From contig JADHXT010000137.1 of assembly GCA_016782825.1 (NCBI GenBank), positions 1-8,297 of the forward strand: a stretch of 8,297 bases of DNA, read 5' to 3'. The stretch comes from Candidatus Brocadiia bacterium (GTDB lineage Bacteria; Planctomycetota; PUPC01; DSUN01). Made by a program: the position numbers and the translations under genes. Positions 1 through 5,686 of the stretch are shown here, piece after piece. The notes below the pieces were generated by a model. That model ran no database searches. It had not been told where the DNA came from and saw nothing but the letters and a program-made list of their open reading frames with translations. Position 1 is the first letter of the stretch, and every line of letters starts with the position of its first letter.

Positions 1-2
1 TG

Positions 3-593
3 CGCGACGCCCTCGACGCCAAGGGCCTCGACTACAAGGTCAACGAGGGCGACGGCGCCTTCTACGGCCCGAAGATCGACTTCCACGTGCAGGACGCCCT
101 CAAGCGCACCTGGCAGTGCGCCACCGTGCAGCTCGACTTCGCCATGCCCGAGAAGTTCGACCTCACCTACGTCGGGGCCGACAACGCGCGGCATCGTCCC
201 GTGATGATCCACCGGGTCGTCTACGGGTCCATCGAGCGCTTCATAGGCGTCCTCGTCGAGCACTTCGCCGGCGCCTTCCCGCTGTGGCTGGCGCCCGAGC
301 AGGTGCGCCTCATCCAGATCACCGACGCGCAGGCCTCCTGGGGGAAACAGGTGGCCGACGCGTTGCGAAAACACGACGTGCGTGTTACGGTGGACGGCCG
401 GAACGAGAAGCTCGGCTTCAAGATCCGCGAGGCCACCGTCGGCAAGATCCCCTATGTCCTCGTCATCGGCGGTCGAGAGGCCGATGCCGGCACCGTGGCC
501 GTCCGCAAGCGCGGCGACGGGGACCTGGGGCCGCAACCGCTCGACGCCTTCGTCGGGCTCATTGCACAGGAGATCCATGAGAAGACCAGATAG
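3..593 (+). CDS. thrS: Threonyl-tRNA synthetase, C-terminal part (5' end outside window)
   Basis: This cytoplasmic class II synthetase charges tRNA-Thr. Only the last 196 residues are present; the frame is open to the window edge, so the start lies upstream. Visible in order: the end of the catalytic core, with the GDGAFYGPKIDF stretch and the TWQCATVQLDF block; then VMIHRVVYGSIERFIGVL, which holds the His that in E. coli ThrRS is a zinc ligand and the motif 3 Arg that contacts ATP; then the anticodon-binding domain from about LWLAPEQVRLIQITD, with the conserved RNEKLGFKIREATVGKIPYVLVIG segment. The C-terminus is slightly shorter than in E. coli. The stop TAG at 591-593 lies inside the start of infC (17-bp overlap), the classic thrS-infC order. 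The identification is secure from motif order and operon context. Confidence 0.97.
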   Translation, partial: RDALDAKGLDYKVNEGDGAFYGPKIDFHVQDALKRTWQCATVQLDFAMPEKFDLTYVGADNARHRPVMIHRVVYGSIERFIGVLVEHFAGAFPLWLAPEQVRLIQITDAQASWGKQVADALRKHDVRVTVDGRNEKLGFKIREATVGKIPYVLVIGGREADAGTVAVRKRGDGDLGPQPLDAFVGLIAQEIHEKTR

Positions 594-1113
594 GAAGGCA
601 GCCCCGCCGCCGTCGCGGCATCGGGTGAACTCGCAGATCCGCAGTCCCCAGGTGCGCCTCATCAGCGACGAGGGCGAGCAGCTCGGCATCAAGTCGCTGG
701 GCGACGCTCTGGCCATCGCGACCGAGCGTACCCTCGATCTCGTCGAGGTCGCGCCCGACGCCACGCCGCCCGTCTGCCGGCTGATGGACTACGGGAAGTA
801 CAAGTACCGTCAGCGCAAGAAGCAGCACGACGCCAAGGCGCATCACCATCGCGTCAGCACCAAGGAGATTCGTCTCCATCCGAAGACCCACGACCACGAT
901 CTGGAGTTCAAGGCGCGTCACGCGCGCAAGCTCCTCGCCCTGGGCGACAAGATCCAGGTCAACGTGTTCTTCAAGGGACGCGAGATGGCGCACCGGGAGC
1001 TCGGCTACGATGTCCTGACCAGGTTCCAGGTCTTCCTCGAGGACTGCACGAAGGTCGAGCAGCAGTCGCGCATCGACGGGCGTCGGATGACCATGATCCT
1101 GGCCCCGAAATAG
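577..1113 (+). CDS. infC: Translation initiation factor IF-3
   Basis: IF-3 binds the 30S subunit, keeps 50S off and checks the start codon and initiator tRNA. The product is 178 residues, close to the usual 170-180. N-domain: VNSQIRSPQVRLI, GEQLGI (34-39) and the signature RLMDYGKYKYRQRK (68-81). C-domain: FKGREMAHRELG (132-143) and the ending GRRMTMILAPK. ATG 577 is chosen because AGGAG (568-572) sits four bases upstream and the N-terminus then has family length; a longer in-frame extension inside thrS is only an antisense-like shadow. The start is an ordinary ATG, not the rare AUU known from E. coli infC, so the start-codon-discrimination autoregulation known there is not expected. The linker and early C-domain (84-107) are rich in His (seven), where many homologues are mostly Lys-rich. 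The gene is probably co-transcribed with thrS. Confidence 0.97.
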   Translation: MRRPDRKAAPPPSRHRVNSQIRSPQVRLISDEGEQLGIKSLGDALAIATERTLDLVEVAPDATPPVCRLMDYGKYKYRQRKKQHDAKAHHHRVSTKEIRLHPKTHDHDLEFKARHARKLLALGDKIQVNVFFKGREMAHRELGYDVLTRFQVFLEDCTKVEQQSRIDGRRMTMILAPK

Positions 1114-1143
1114 ACTGAGGGCGACCCTTCGCCCACCCCCTCG

Positions 1144-1173
1144 AGCCATCGCCGGCTCGCCGGCGACGTGGCT
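1144..1173 (+). promoter_or_regulatory. Hairpin in the infC-rpmI spacer (candidate r-protein leader structure)
   Basis: The 102-bp gap between infC and rpmI contains a strong stem. AGCCA (1144-1148) plus TCGCCGG (1149-1155) pairs with CCGGCGA (1160-1166) plus TGGCT (1169-1173), giving 12 pairs with a CTCG loop and a two-base CG bulge. GTGGC at 1168-1172 could instead pair with GCCAC at 1198-1202, close to the rpmI ribosome-binding site, so two exclusive folds are possible. In E. coli and Bacillus, L20 represses this operon by binding mRNA structures upstream of rpmI or infC; a similar role here is inference. No U-tract follows the stem, so an intrinsic terminator is unlikely. Confidence 0.45.
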
Positions 1174-1215
1174 GTGGGGATTGTCTCGTTCCATTTGGCC
1201 ACGGAAGCACACACC

Positions 1216-1413
1216 ATGCCCAAGCAGAAGACCCACAAAGGCCTGAAGTGTCGGGTGCGCGTCACGCGCAACGGCAAGGTCGTCCGCCGCAAGGCCGGCA
1301 AGAGCCATCTCATGAGCCACAAGAGCGGGAAGCGCCGCCGCCAGCTGCGCCAGCAGACGGCGGCGAGCGGCACCTACGCGAAGACGATCAAGAGAGAGCT
1401 CGCCGGCGGGTAG
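1216..1413 (+). CDS. rpmI: 50S ribosomal protein L35
   Basis: This is a small, strongly basic component of the large ribosomal subunit, 65 residues, which is the family's usual length. It starts MPKQKTHKG, the typical L35 N-terminus, and contains the basic core KSHLMSHKSGKRRRQLR (30-46) that corresponds to the conserved H-x(3)-K-x(2)-K-R-x-R-x-L-R region. ATG 1216 is preferred over an in-frame GTG at 1168, because that extension would run into the hairpin and add 16 residues absent from L35. A GGAAG Shine-Dalgarno-like sequence lies at 1203-1207. The gene sits between infC and rplT, as in most bacteria, and is 19 bp upstream of rplT, so coupled expression is likely. Confidence 0.97.
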   Translation: MPKQKTHKGLKCRVRVTRNGKVVRRKAGKSHLMSHKSGKRRRQLRQQTAASGTYAKTIKRELAGG

Positions 1414-1432
1414 TCGCCCTGGAGAACCACCA

Positions 1433-1780
1433 ATGCCCCGAGTTACCATCGCCCCCGCCCGCAAGAAGCGCCACAAGCGCGTGCTCAAGGCCGCCAAGGG
1501 CTACTACGGCGCCCGCTCGCGCCTCTATCGCACCGCGAAAGAGGCCGTGCTGCGCGCCAACGCCTTCGCCTACCGCGATCGCAGGGTACGCAAGCGCGAG
1601 TTCCGAGCCCTGTGGATCACCCGCGTCGGCGCCGCCGCCCGAGAGCGTGGGCTGTCCTACAACGTCTTCATGCACGGCCTGAGCGAGGCGGGCGTCGGCC
1701 TGAACCGCAAGATGCTCGCCGAGATCGCCGTCGCCGACCCCGCGGGCTTCGACAAGCTGGTCGAGATCGCCAAGGGCTGA
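1433..1780 (+). CDS. rplT: 50S ribosomal protein L20
   Basis: L20 binds 23S rRNA early in large-subunit assembly, and in several bacteria it also represses its own operon by binding the mRNA. The product is 115 residues against about 118 in E. coli. Diagnostic stretches are KAAKGYYGARSRLYRTA (19-35), AYRDRRVRKREFRALWITRVGAAAR (46-70) and NRKMLAEIAV (91-100). The basic N-terminal extension (residues 1-18, mostly Lys/Arg/His), which reaches into rRNA, is complete. ATG 1433 has GGAGA at 1421-1425 with suitable spacing. The stop TGA (1778-1780) is nine bases before the pheS ATG. Confidence 0.98.
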   Translation: MPRVTIAPARKKRHKRVLKAAKGYYGARSRLYRTAKEAVLRANAFAYRDRRVRKREFRALWITRVGAAARERGLSYNVFMHGLSEAGVGLNRKMLAEIAVADPAGFDKLVEIAKG

Positions 1781-1789
1781 GGCCCCGCC

Positions 1790-2779
1790 ATGCAGGACGC
1801 GCTCGCCAGGCTCCGCGACGAGACCCTCGCGCAGATCGAGGCCGCCATCCGCCTCGATGAGATCGAGGCCGCGCGCGTCGCTGTCCTCGGCCGCAAGGGC
1901 TCCCTCAAGCAGGCCATGCGCCAGCTCAAGGACGTGGCGCCCGACGAGCGCCCCGCCATGGGCCAGCTCGCCAACGAGGTCAAGACGGCCATCGTCGAGG
2001 CCCTCGACGCCCGGCGCAAGCTCATCGAGCGCGCCGAGACCCAGGCCACCGATGCCGCCTTCGACATCACCCTGCCCGGCATCCACCGCCCCCTCGGGCA
2101 CGAGCATCCCCTCCGCCGCACCGAGGCCGAGCTCCGCGAGGTCTTCGCCCGACTCGGCTTCGAGGTCGCCGAAGGCCCCGAGGTCGAGCTCGAGTACTAC
2201 AACTTCGAGGCCCTCAACATCCCCGCCGACCACCCGGCGCGCGACGGATTCGACACCTTCTACATCGAGGGCGACGTGGTCCTCCGCTCCCACACCTCGC
2301 CCGTCCAGATTCGCGTCATGGAGCAGCGGCAGCCGCCCATCCGCGTCGTCGTGCCCGGCCGCGTCTACCGCCCCGACACGCCCGACGCGACCCACAGCCC
2401 CGTGTTCCACCAGATCGAGGGGCTTGTCGTCGGCGAGGGCGTGACGTTCGCCGACCTCAAGGCCGTGCTCACCATGGCCATGCGCGAGCTCTTCGGCCCC
2501 GACACCGCGACCCGCTTCCGCCCCTCCTTTTTCCCCTTCACCGAGCCCAGTGCCGAGGTCGACGTCTCCTACGCCGTCAACGGCGAGAAGCGCTGGCTCG
2601 AGCTCCTCGGCGCGGGCATGGTGCACCCCAAGGTCTTCGAGGCGGTCGGCTACGACGCCGAGCGTTACACCGGATTCGCGTTCGGCATGGGTATCGACCG
2701 CGTCGCCATGCTCAAGTATGGCATCCCCGATATTCGCCTCTTCTTCGAGAACGACGTGCGCTTCCTCGAGCAGTTCTAG
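1790..2779 (+). CDS. pheS: Phenylalanyl-tRNA synthetase alpha subunit
   Basis: This is the catalytic subunit of the cytoplasmic (alpha-beta)2 enzyme that charges tRNA-Phe. It has 329 residues, the standard length. Residues 1-88 form the tRNA-binding helical/coiled-coil arm. The class II core follows: HPLRRTEAELREVF (106-119), DTFYIEGDVVLRSHTSPVQ (155-173), motif 2 around GRVYRPDTPDATHSPVFHQIEG (190-211), FFPFTEPSAEVDV (247-259), GAGMVHP (274-280) and motif 3 GFAFGMGIDRVAML (295-308), ending in LFFENDVRFLEQF. E. coli has GCGMVHP where this protein has GAGMVHP. ATG 1790 is seven bases after GAGG (1779-1782), which overlaps the rplT stop, suggesting coupling. The partner gene pheT is not adjacent: the next gene encodes an unrelated small membrane protein, so the beta subunit must be encoded elsewhere. 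Confidence 0.97.
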   Translation: MQDALARLRDETLAQIEAAIRLDEIEAARVAVLGRKGSLKQAMRQLKDVAPDERPAMGQLANEVKTAIVEALDARRKLIERAETQATDAAFDITLPGIHRPLGHEHPLRRTEAELREVFARLGFEVAEGPEVELEYYNFEALNIPADHPARDGFDTFYIEGDVVLRSHTSPVQIRVMEQRQPPIRVVVPGRVYRPDTPDATHSPVFHQIEGLVVGEGVTFADLKAVLTMAMRELFGPDTATRFRPSFFPFTEPSAEVDVSYAVNGEKRWLELLGAGMVHPKVFEAVGYDAERYTGFAFGMGIDRVAMLKYGIPDIRLFFENDVRFLEQF

Positions 2780-2813
2780 CCTCTTCCTCACACCGCCCCT
2801 TCTGGCCCGCGCA

Positions 2814-3335
2814 ATGGACGAGCTTCTCTCAGGTTTCGGCGCCGTCCGTTGGCCTTTCGTTGGTCTTGCCGTTGCGACAGTCGCGCTCCCAGTGGTCGGG
2901 TTCCTGATGCGTCGGCGCTGGGCAGTGATGGGCCTGCTCGGCGGCATCGCATCTGCGCTTCTGCTCCTGGGCATCTACTTCGTTGCCGCTCGCACATCCC
3001 TCAATGACCGTCTCCACGGGCACTCGCCCTCGTGGCGGCCGGCTGGCTTCCCGCCGGCCGAGCAGTATGCCGCGGCCGAGCGCCGCCGCTACTCGCCCAC
3101 CGACCCCATGTTCCGTGAGGCAGGGAGCGGCGAGCGTCCCGCCGTGGCGGCGTCGCGCGGGTGGTGGGGGCTCGTCCCTGCCGATCGGCTCGACAGCCTG
3201 CCCAACGTCGCGTTGCTTGCCGCGGTCTTTGCCGTCGGCGGCCTCCTGTTCGGCGTGGCCTGGGGCCGTCTCGTGCGGCGGCCCATCGGCGCCACGGTGG
3301 CTGAGCCCGCTTCCGAGGCCGAGGGCGCGCCATGA
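2814..3335 (+). CDS. Small membrane protein of unknown function, three predicted helices
   Basis: I do not recognise this 173-residue protein. Hydrophobic segments lie at about 13-32 (WPFVGLAVATVALPVVGFLM), 37-58 (AVMGLLGGIASALLLLGIYF) and 131-150 (NVALLAAVFAVGGLLFGVAW). Between the second and third is a polar loop of about 70 residues rich in Arg, Pro and Ser. The C-terminal 20 residues are acidic and Ala-rich. There are no Cys residues and no enzyme motif that I can see. ATG 2814 keeps the whole first helix; it lacks a Shine-Dalgarno sequence (the upstream stretch is pyrimidine-rich), and the next in-frame ATG (2907) would remove that helix. The stop overlaps the start of the M16 peptidase gene (ATGA), a strong sign of translational coupling. 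The frame avoids stops throughout and shows residue clustering expected of a real membrane protein. A function linked to the peptidase is possible but unproven. Confidence 0.75.
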   Translation: MDELLSGFGAVRWPFVGLAVATVALPVVGFLMRRRWAVMGLLGGIASALLLLGIYFVAARTSLNDRLHGHSPSWRPAGFPPAEQYAAAERRRYSPTDPMFREAGSGERPAVAASRGWWGLVPADRLDSLPNVALLAAVFAVGGLLFGVAWGRLVRRPIGATVAEPASEAEGAP

Positions 3336-4621
3336 TCGAGCACACACGCCAATGTCTGCCCAATGGCCTGCGGGTCATCTTCGTGCCCATGCCGCGCCTC
3401 CATTCGGCCATCGCCGTGGTGTACGTGCGCATGGGGCCGAGGTTTGAGACGCCCGAGCAGAATGGCCTCTCCCATTTCGTCGAGCACGTGCTCTTCAAGG
3501 GCACCGAGCGCCACCCGAACCCCGATAGCCTCGCCCGTGAGATCGACGCCATCGGCGCCGATCTCAACGGCGCCACCATGCCCGAGTACACCGAGCTCAC
3601 GGTGAGCTGCCACACGCGCCACTTTCTGCGGGGCCTCGATCTGCTCCTCGAGGTGGCGCTCTGCCCCCGCTTCGAGGCCGAGCACGTCGAGGCCGAGCGC
3701 CGCGTCGTCCTCGAGGAGATGGGCCAGTACCGCGATGTCATCGGCAGCGACGTCAGCGTCGACGAGCTGAGCTACGAGCTCATGTGGCCTCGCCAGGCCC
3801 ACGCCTTCCGATGTCTGGGTCCCGAGGACAACGTCGCGCGCTTCTCCCGCGATGAGGTCGAGGGCCACTACCGCCGCTTCCTCGCCGCGCGCAACACGGT
3901 GGTGTGCATCGCGGGCAACTTCGACCAGGCCGCCGTGGCCGGCCTCATCGAGCGCCGCTTCGGGGCGCTCGCACCCGGCGAGGAGGCGAGGCCGCCGGCC
4001 CTCAACGACGGCCAGGCCGCGGCGCAGAGCCTCTTCCGACGCTCCCGCACCCGCATGGCCTACGTCAAGCTCTGCCACAAGGCGTGCTCGTACCACGACC
4101 CCCGGCTCTATCCTGTGCTCGTGCTCAGCGACGTGCTCGGCGGCGGCGTCACCTCGCGGCTCTTCGCCCGTCTCCGCGAGCGCGACGGCCTCGTCTACGA
4201 CGTGAGAGACAACACCACCCTCTTCTCCGACTGCGGCTGGCTCGACATCGCCACCACCACGAGCCGTGGCAAGCTCGCCGACACGGTCAATGCGTCGCTC
4301 GAGGAGATCCAGCGCCTCGCCGACGAGGGCCTGCCCGACGACCAACTTCAGACGATCAAAGACCGCGTCGCCTGTCAGATGGAGATCCTCGAGGACAGCC
4401 CCTACGACGTCGCCGACTGGTTCGGCGTCCGCGAGGTCCTCCTCGCCCCCGACGGCCTCGTCTCGCCGACCGAGGAGGCCGAGCGGCTCAAGGACGTGAC
4501 CGCCGACCAGGTCCGCGACGCGGCGCGCGAGGTCTTCCGCCCTGACCGCCGCAGCCTCGTCATCGTCGGCCCGAGCTCCTGGTCGCAGCGTCGACGCATC
4601 CGCGGGATGCTGGAGAGATAG
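3332..4621 (+). CDS. M16-family zinc peptidase (processing-peptidase-like, M16B type)
   Basis: This is an inverzincin metallopeptidase of 429 residues, the usual size of single-unit bacterial M16B proteins, which act as dimers on small peptides or unfolded proteins. The inverted zinc motif HFVEH is at 48-52: His48 and His52 as ligands, Glu51 as catalytic base. The third ligand Glu lies in ERRVVLEEM (122-130), about 76 residues later, as expected. The C-terminal half contains DVLGGGVTSRLFARLRERDGLVYDV, with the Arg/Tyr substrate-binding elements, so both halves look intact. No signal peptide is seen, suggesting a cytoplasmic location. GAGGG at 3321-3325 lies inside the preceding gene, whose stop overlaps the ATG by 4 bp. 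The physiological substrate cannot be told from sequence. The C-terminus ends just before the repeat-bearing spacer. Confidence 0.93.
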   Translation: MIEHTRQCLPNGLRVIFVPMPRLHSAIAVVYVRMGPRFETPEQNGLSHFVEHVLFKGTERHPNPDSLAREIDAIGADLNGATMPEYTELTVSCHTRHFLRGLDLLLEVALCPRFEAEHVEAERRVVLEEMGQYRDVIGSDVSVDELSYELMWPRQAHAFRCLGPEDNVARFSRDEVEGHYRRFLAARNTVVCIAGNFDQAAVAGLIERRFGALAPGEEARPPALNDGQAAAQSLFRRSRTRMAYVKLCHKACSYHDPRLYPVLVLSDVLGGGVTSRLFARLRERDGLVYDVRDNTTLFSDCGWLDIATTTSRGKLADTVNASLEEIQRLADEGLPDDQLQTIKDRVACQMEILEDSPYDVADWFGVREVLLAPDGLVSPTEEAERLKDVTADQVRDAAREVFRPDRRSLVIVGPSSWSQRRRIRGMLER

Positions 4622-4626
4622 GAACT

Positions 4627-4803
4627 GGATGGGTGGATGAATGGATGAGTGGATGAGTGGAAGAGCGGCGCGAGAGGGAGCCCGCACGCCGTTTGCGTTC
4701 ACGATCTCTTGCCGCGGCGCCGGAACCGTGCGTTCGGCGAGCAACGCGCATCTCTCTTGTCCTGCTATTCCATCCATCCATCCACCCATCCATTCATCCA
4801 CTC
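4627..4803. repeat. Inverted repeat with arms built of 8-bp GGATG-type units
   Basis: The spacer between the peptidase and acyltransferase genes holds two arms of about 33 bp. The left arm has four tandem units: GGATGGGT (4627), GGATGAAT (4635), GGATGAGT (4643) and GGATGAGT (4651). Read on the other strand, the right arm (4768-4803) has GGATGAAT, GGATGGGT, GGATGGAT and GGATGGAA. Aligned as a stem, 4633-4647 pairs perfectly with the right arm over 15 bases (GTGGATGAATGGATG), with a further 7-base block beyond one mismatch. The interior (about 109 bp) is ordinary GC-rich sequence with weaker self-complementarity, for example AAGAG (4661-4665) with CTCTT (4754-4758). No transposase or coding region belongs to it. 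It could be a dispersed palindromic element, an RNA stem acting as a terminator or mRNA stabiliser, or a slippage-prone microsatellite pair. Confidence 0.8.
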
Positions 4804-4858
4804 CCCTGACGGCTCCGGACCGCAGCGGATCTGCCTCGTTCCCCGCGAGGGCGCGGCG

Positions 4859-5542
4859 ATGACGCGTTTTGAGCGGTTCAAGGCGTTCCTCGCCGCGTGG
4901 GGCGGCACGTGGCTCTACAACGCCATCAGCAACTCGCTGAAGGTGGAGATCGCCGGCGACGGCGAGCTCGAGGAGCTCCGCCAGCGCCACGGCGCCATCA
5001 TCTACGTCGGCTGGCACTCGCAGCTTCTCGTCCCGCTGTGGCACCACCGCTTCCAGAACGGCTATGCCGTCGTGAGCGAGCACGCCGACGGCGAGCTCAT
5101 CGCCCGCATTCTCCAGCGCATCGGCTACACGACCATCCGCGGCTCCACCACCCACAACGCCCGCCGCGCGCTCGTCAACATGCTCCGAGCCGTGAAGGCC
5201 GACAACGACATCGGCATCACCCCCGACGGCCCGCTCGGCCCGCGCTACGTCGCCCAGCCGGGGGCCGTCTACCTTGCCAGCCGCACCCGCTGCCCCATCG
5301 TCGCCATGGGCTTCGCCACCCGCTGGTTCATCCAGTTCCGCTCCTGGGACAAGTTCCGCGTCCCGCTCCCGTGCTCGCCTGGCGCCATCACCTACAAAGG
5401 CCCCCTCCACGTCCCCGCCGAGCTGTCCGAGGACGACGTCGAGGTCTGGCGCCAGCGCATGCAGGACGCCCTGATGGACGCCACCCGCCTCGCCGAGTCC
5501 ATGGTCGGCCTCCCGCCCGAGCCCGACGTGCCCCAGGCGTGA
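4859..5542 (+). CDS. DUF374-family lysophospholipid acyltransferase-like protein
   Basis: The product has 227 residues and the DUF374 pattern throughout: IIYVGWHSQLLVPLWHHR (47-64), SEHADGELIARILQRIGYTTIRGST (73-97), ARRALVNMLRAV (101-112), GITPDGPLGPRYVAQPGAVYLASRT (119-143) and SWDKFRVPLPCSPG (162-175). This family is placed in the LPLAT acyltransferase superfamily and is thought to act on lipid or LPS precursors at the inner membrane of outer-membrane-bearing bacteria; the exact acceptor is unknown. His53 would be the catalytic His, but the usual HX4D Asp is not at the expected place (Val58), so the motif is degenerate. ATG 4859 is chosen for the GAGGG at 4847-4851. The frame is open upstream to 4649, but that would translate the repeat. 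No clear promoter is visible; the 237-bp spacer suggests it may be transcribed separately from the peptidase gene. Confidence 0.9.
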   Translation: MTRFERFKAFLAAWGGTWLYNAISNSLKVEIAGDGELEELRQRHGAIIYVGWHSQLLVPLWHHRFQNGYAVVSEHADGELIARILQRIGYTTIRGSTTHNARRALVNMLRAVKADNDIGITPDGPLGPRYVAQPGAVYLASRTRCPIVAMGFATRWFIQFRSWDKFRVPLPCSPGAITYKGPLHVPAELSEDDVEVWRQRMQDALMDATRLAESMVGLPPEPDVPQA

Positions 5543-5571
5543 TTGACGCAGACGCCCCCTGCCGCTACCTT
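5543..5571 (+). promoter_or_regulatory. Possible sigma-70-like promoter for the nucleoside transporter gene
   Basis: TTGACG (5543-5548) begins directly after the acyltransferase stop codon. It is followed, after a 17-base spacer, by TACCTT (5566-5571). The -35 is close to consensus and the spacing is ideal, but the -10 is weak, and in GC-rich DNA such pairs arise by chance. If real, it would give a leader of about 110 nt carrying the inverted repeats described for 5592-5664. Confidence 0.25.
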
Positions 5572-5591
5572 CTTACTCCCAAGGCCCCGGT

Positions 5592-5664
5592 CAGCCTTCA
5601 GCGGCTGCTTCGTTCTCTTCGTTGAACGTTGGGCGTGGGACGTTCCCGCCGCGTTCTGCGGCGG
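5592..5664 (+). promoter_or_regulatory. Cluster of inverted repeats in the leader of the transporter gene
   Basis: Three short stems lie in the 144-bp spacer. CAGCC (5592-5596) can pair with GGCTG (5603-5607). GAACGT (5624-5629) is perfectly inverted as ACGTTC (5640-5645) across ten bases. CCGCCGC (5646-5652) pairs perfectly with GCGGCGG (5658-5664) around a GTTCT loop. The last stem is followed by a pyrimidine-rich run (CTCTTCCTTTCT) and then by the transporter's GGAG ribosome-binding site at 5677-5680. The stem plus pyrimidine run looks like a weak terminator or attenuator. The GAACGT palindrome could be an operator. The stems are seen in the sequence; the roles are inference. Confidence 0.4.
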
Positions 5665-5686
5665 CTCTTCCTTTCTGGAGCGACGC

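Noticed and set aside
382..576. N-terminal extension of IF-3 into thrS
   Set aside because: The extension reads as Ser/Ala/Arg/Pro-rich shadow of thrS. ATG 577 has a good ribosome-binding site and gives the normal IF-3 length.
559..1497. A 312-residue open frame on the minus strand
   Set aside because: It is antisense to infC, rpmI and the start of rplT, with no family features.
1388..2974. A 528-residue open frame on the minus strand
   Set aside because: It lies antisense to rplT and pheS, both certain genes, and its composition is the same GC-driven shadow type.
4627..4803. CRISPR array or insertion sequence in the repeat spacer
   Set aside because: The units are only 8 bp with no spacers between them, and there is no transposase or Cas gene nearby.
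4641..4862. Small open frame through the repeat spacer (translation beginning MDEWMSG)
   Set aside because: It is a translation of the GGATG repeat and its core; it lacks a ribosome-binding site and any coding signal.
3089..5410. A 773-residue open frame on the minus strand
   Set aside because: It is antisense to the peptidase, the acyltransferase and the repeat spacer. It is a low-complexity Ala/Glu/Val/Leu-rich translation, typical of the reverse frame of GC-rich genes, and has no recognisable domain.
5543..5686. Extended N-terminus of the nucleoside transporter
   Set aside because: The upstream in-frame stretch translates spacer palindromes. ATG 5687 has GGAG at suitable spacing and matches the usual CNT start at a hydrophobic helix.
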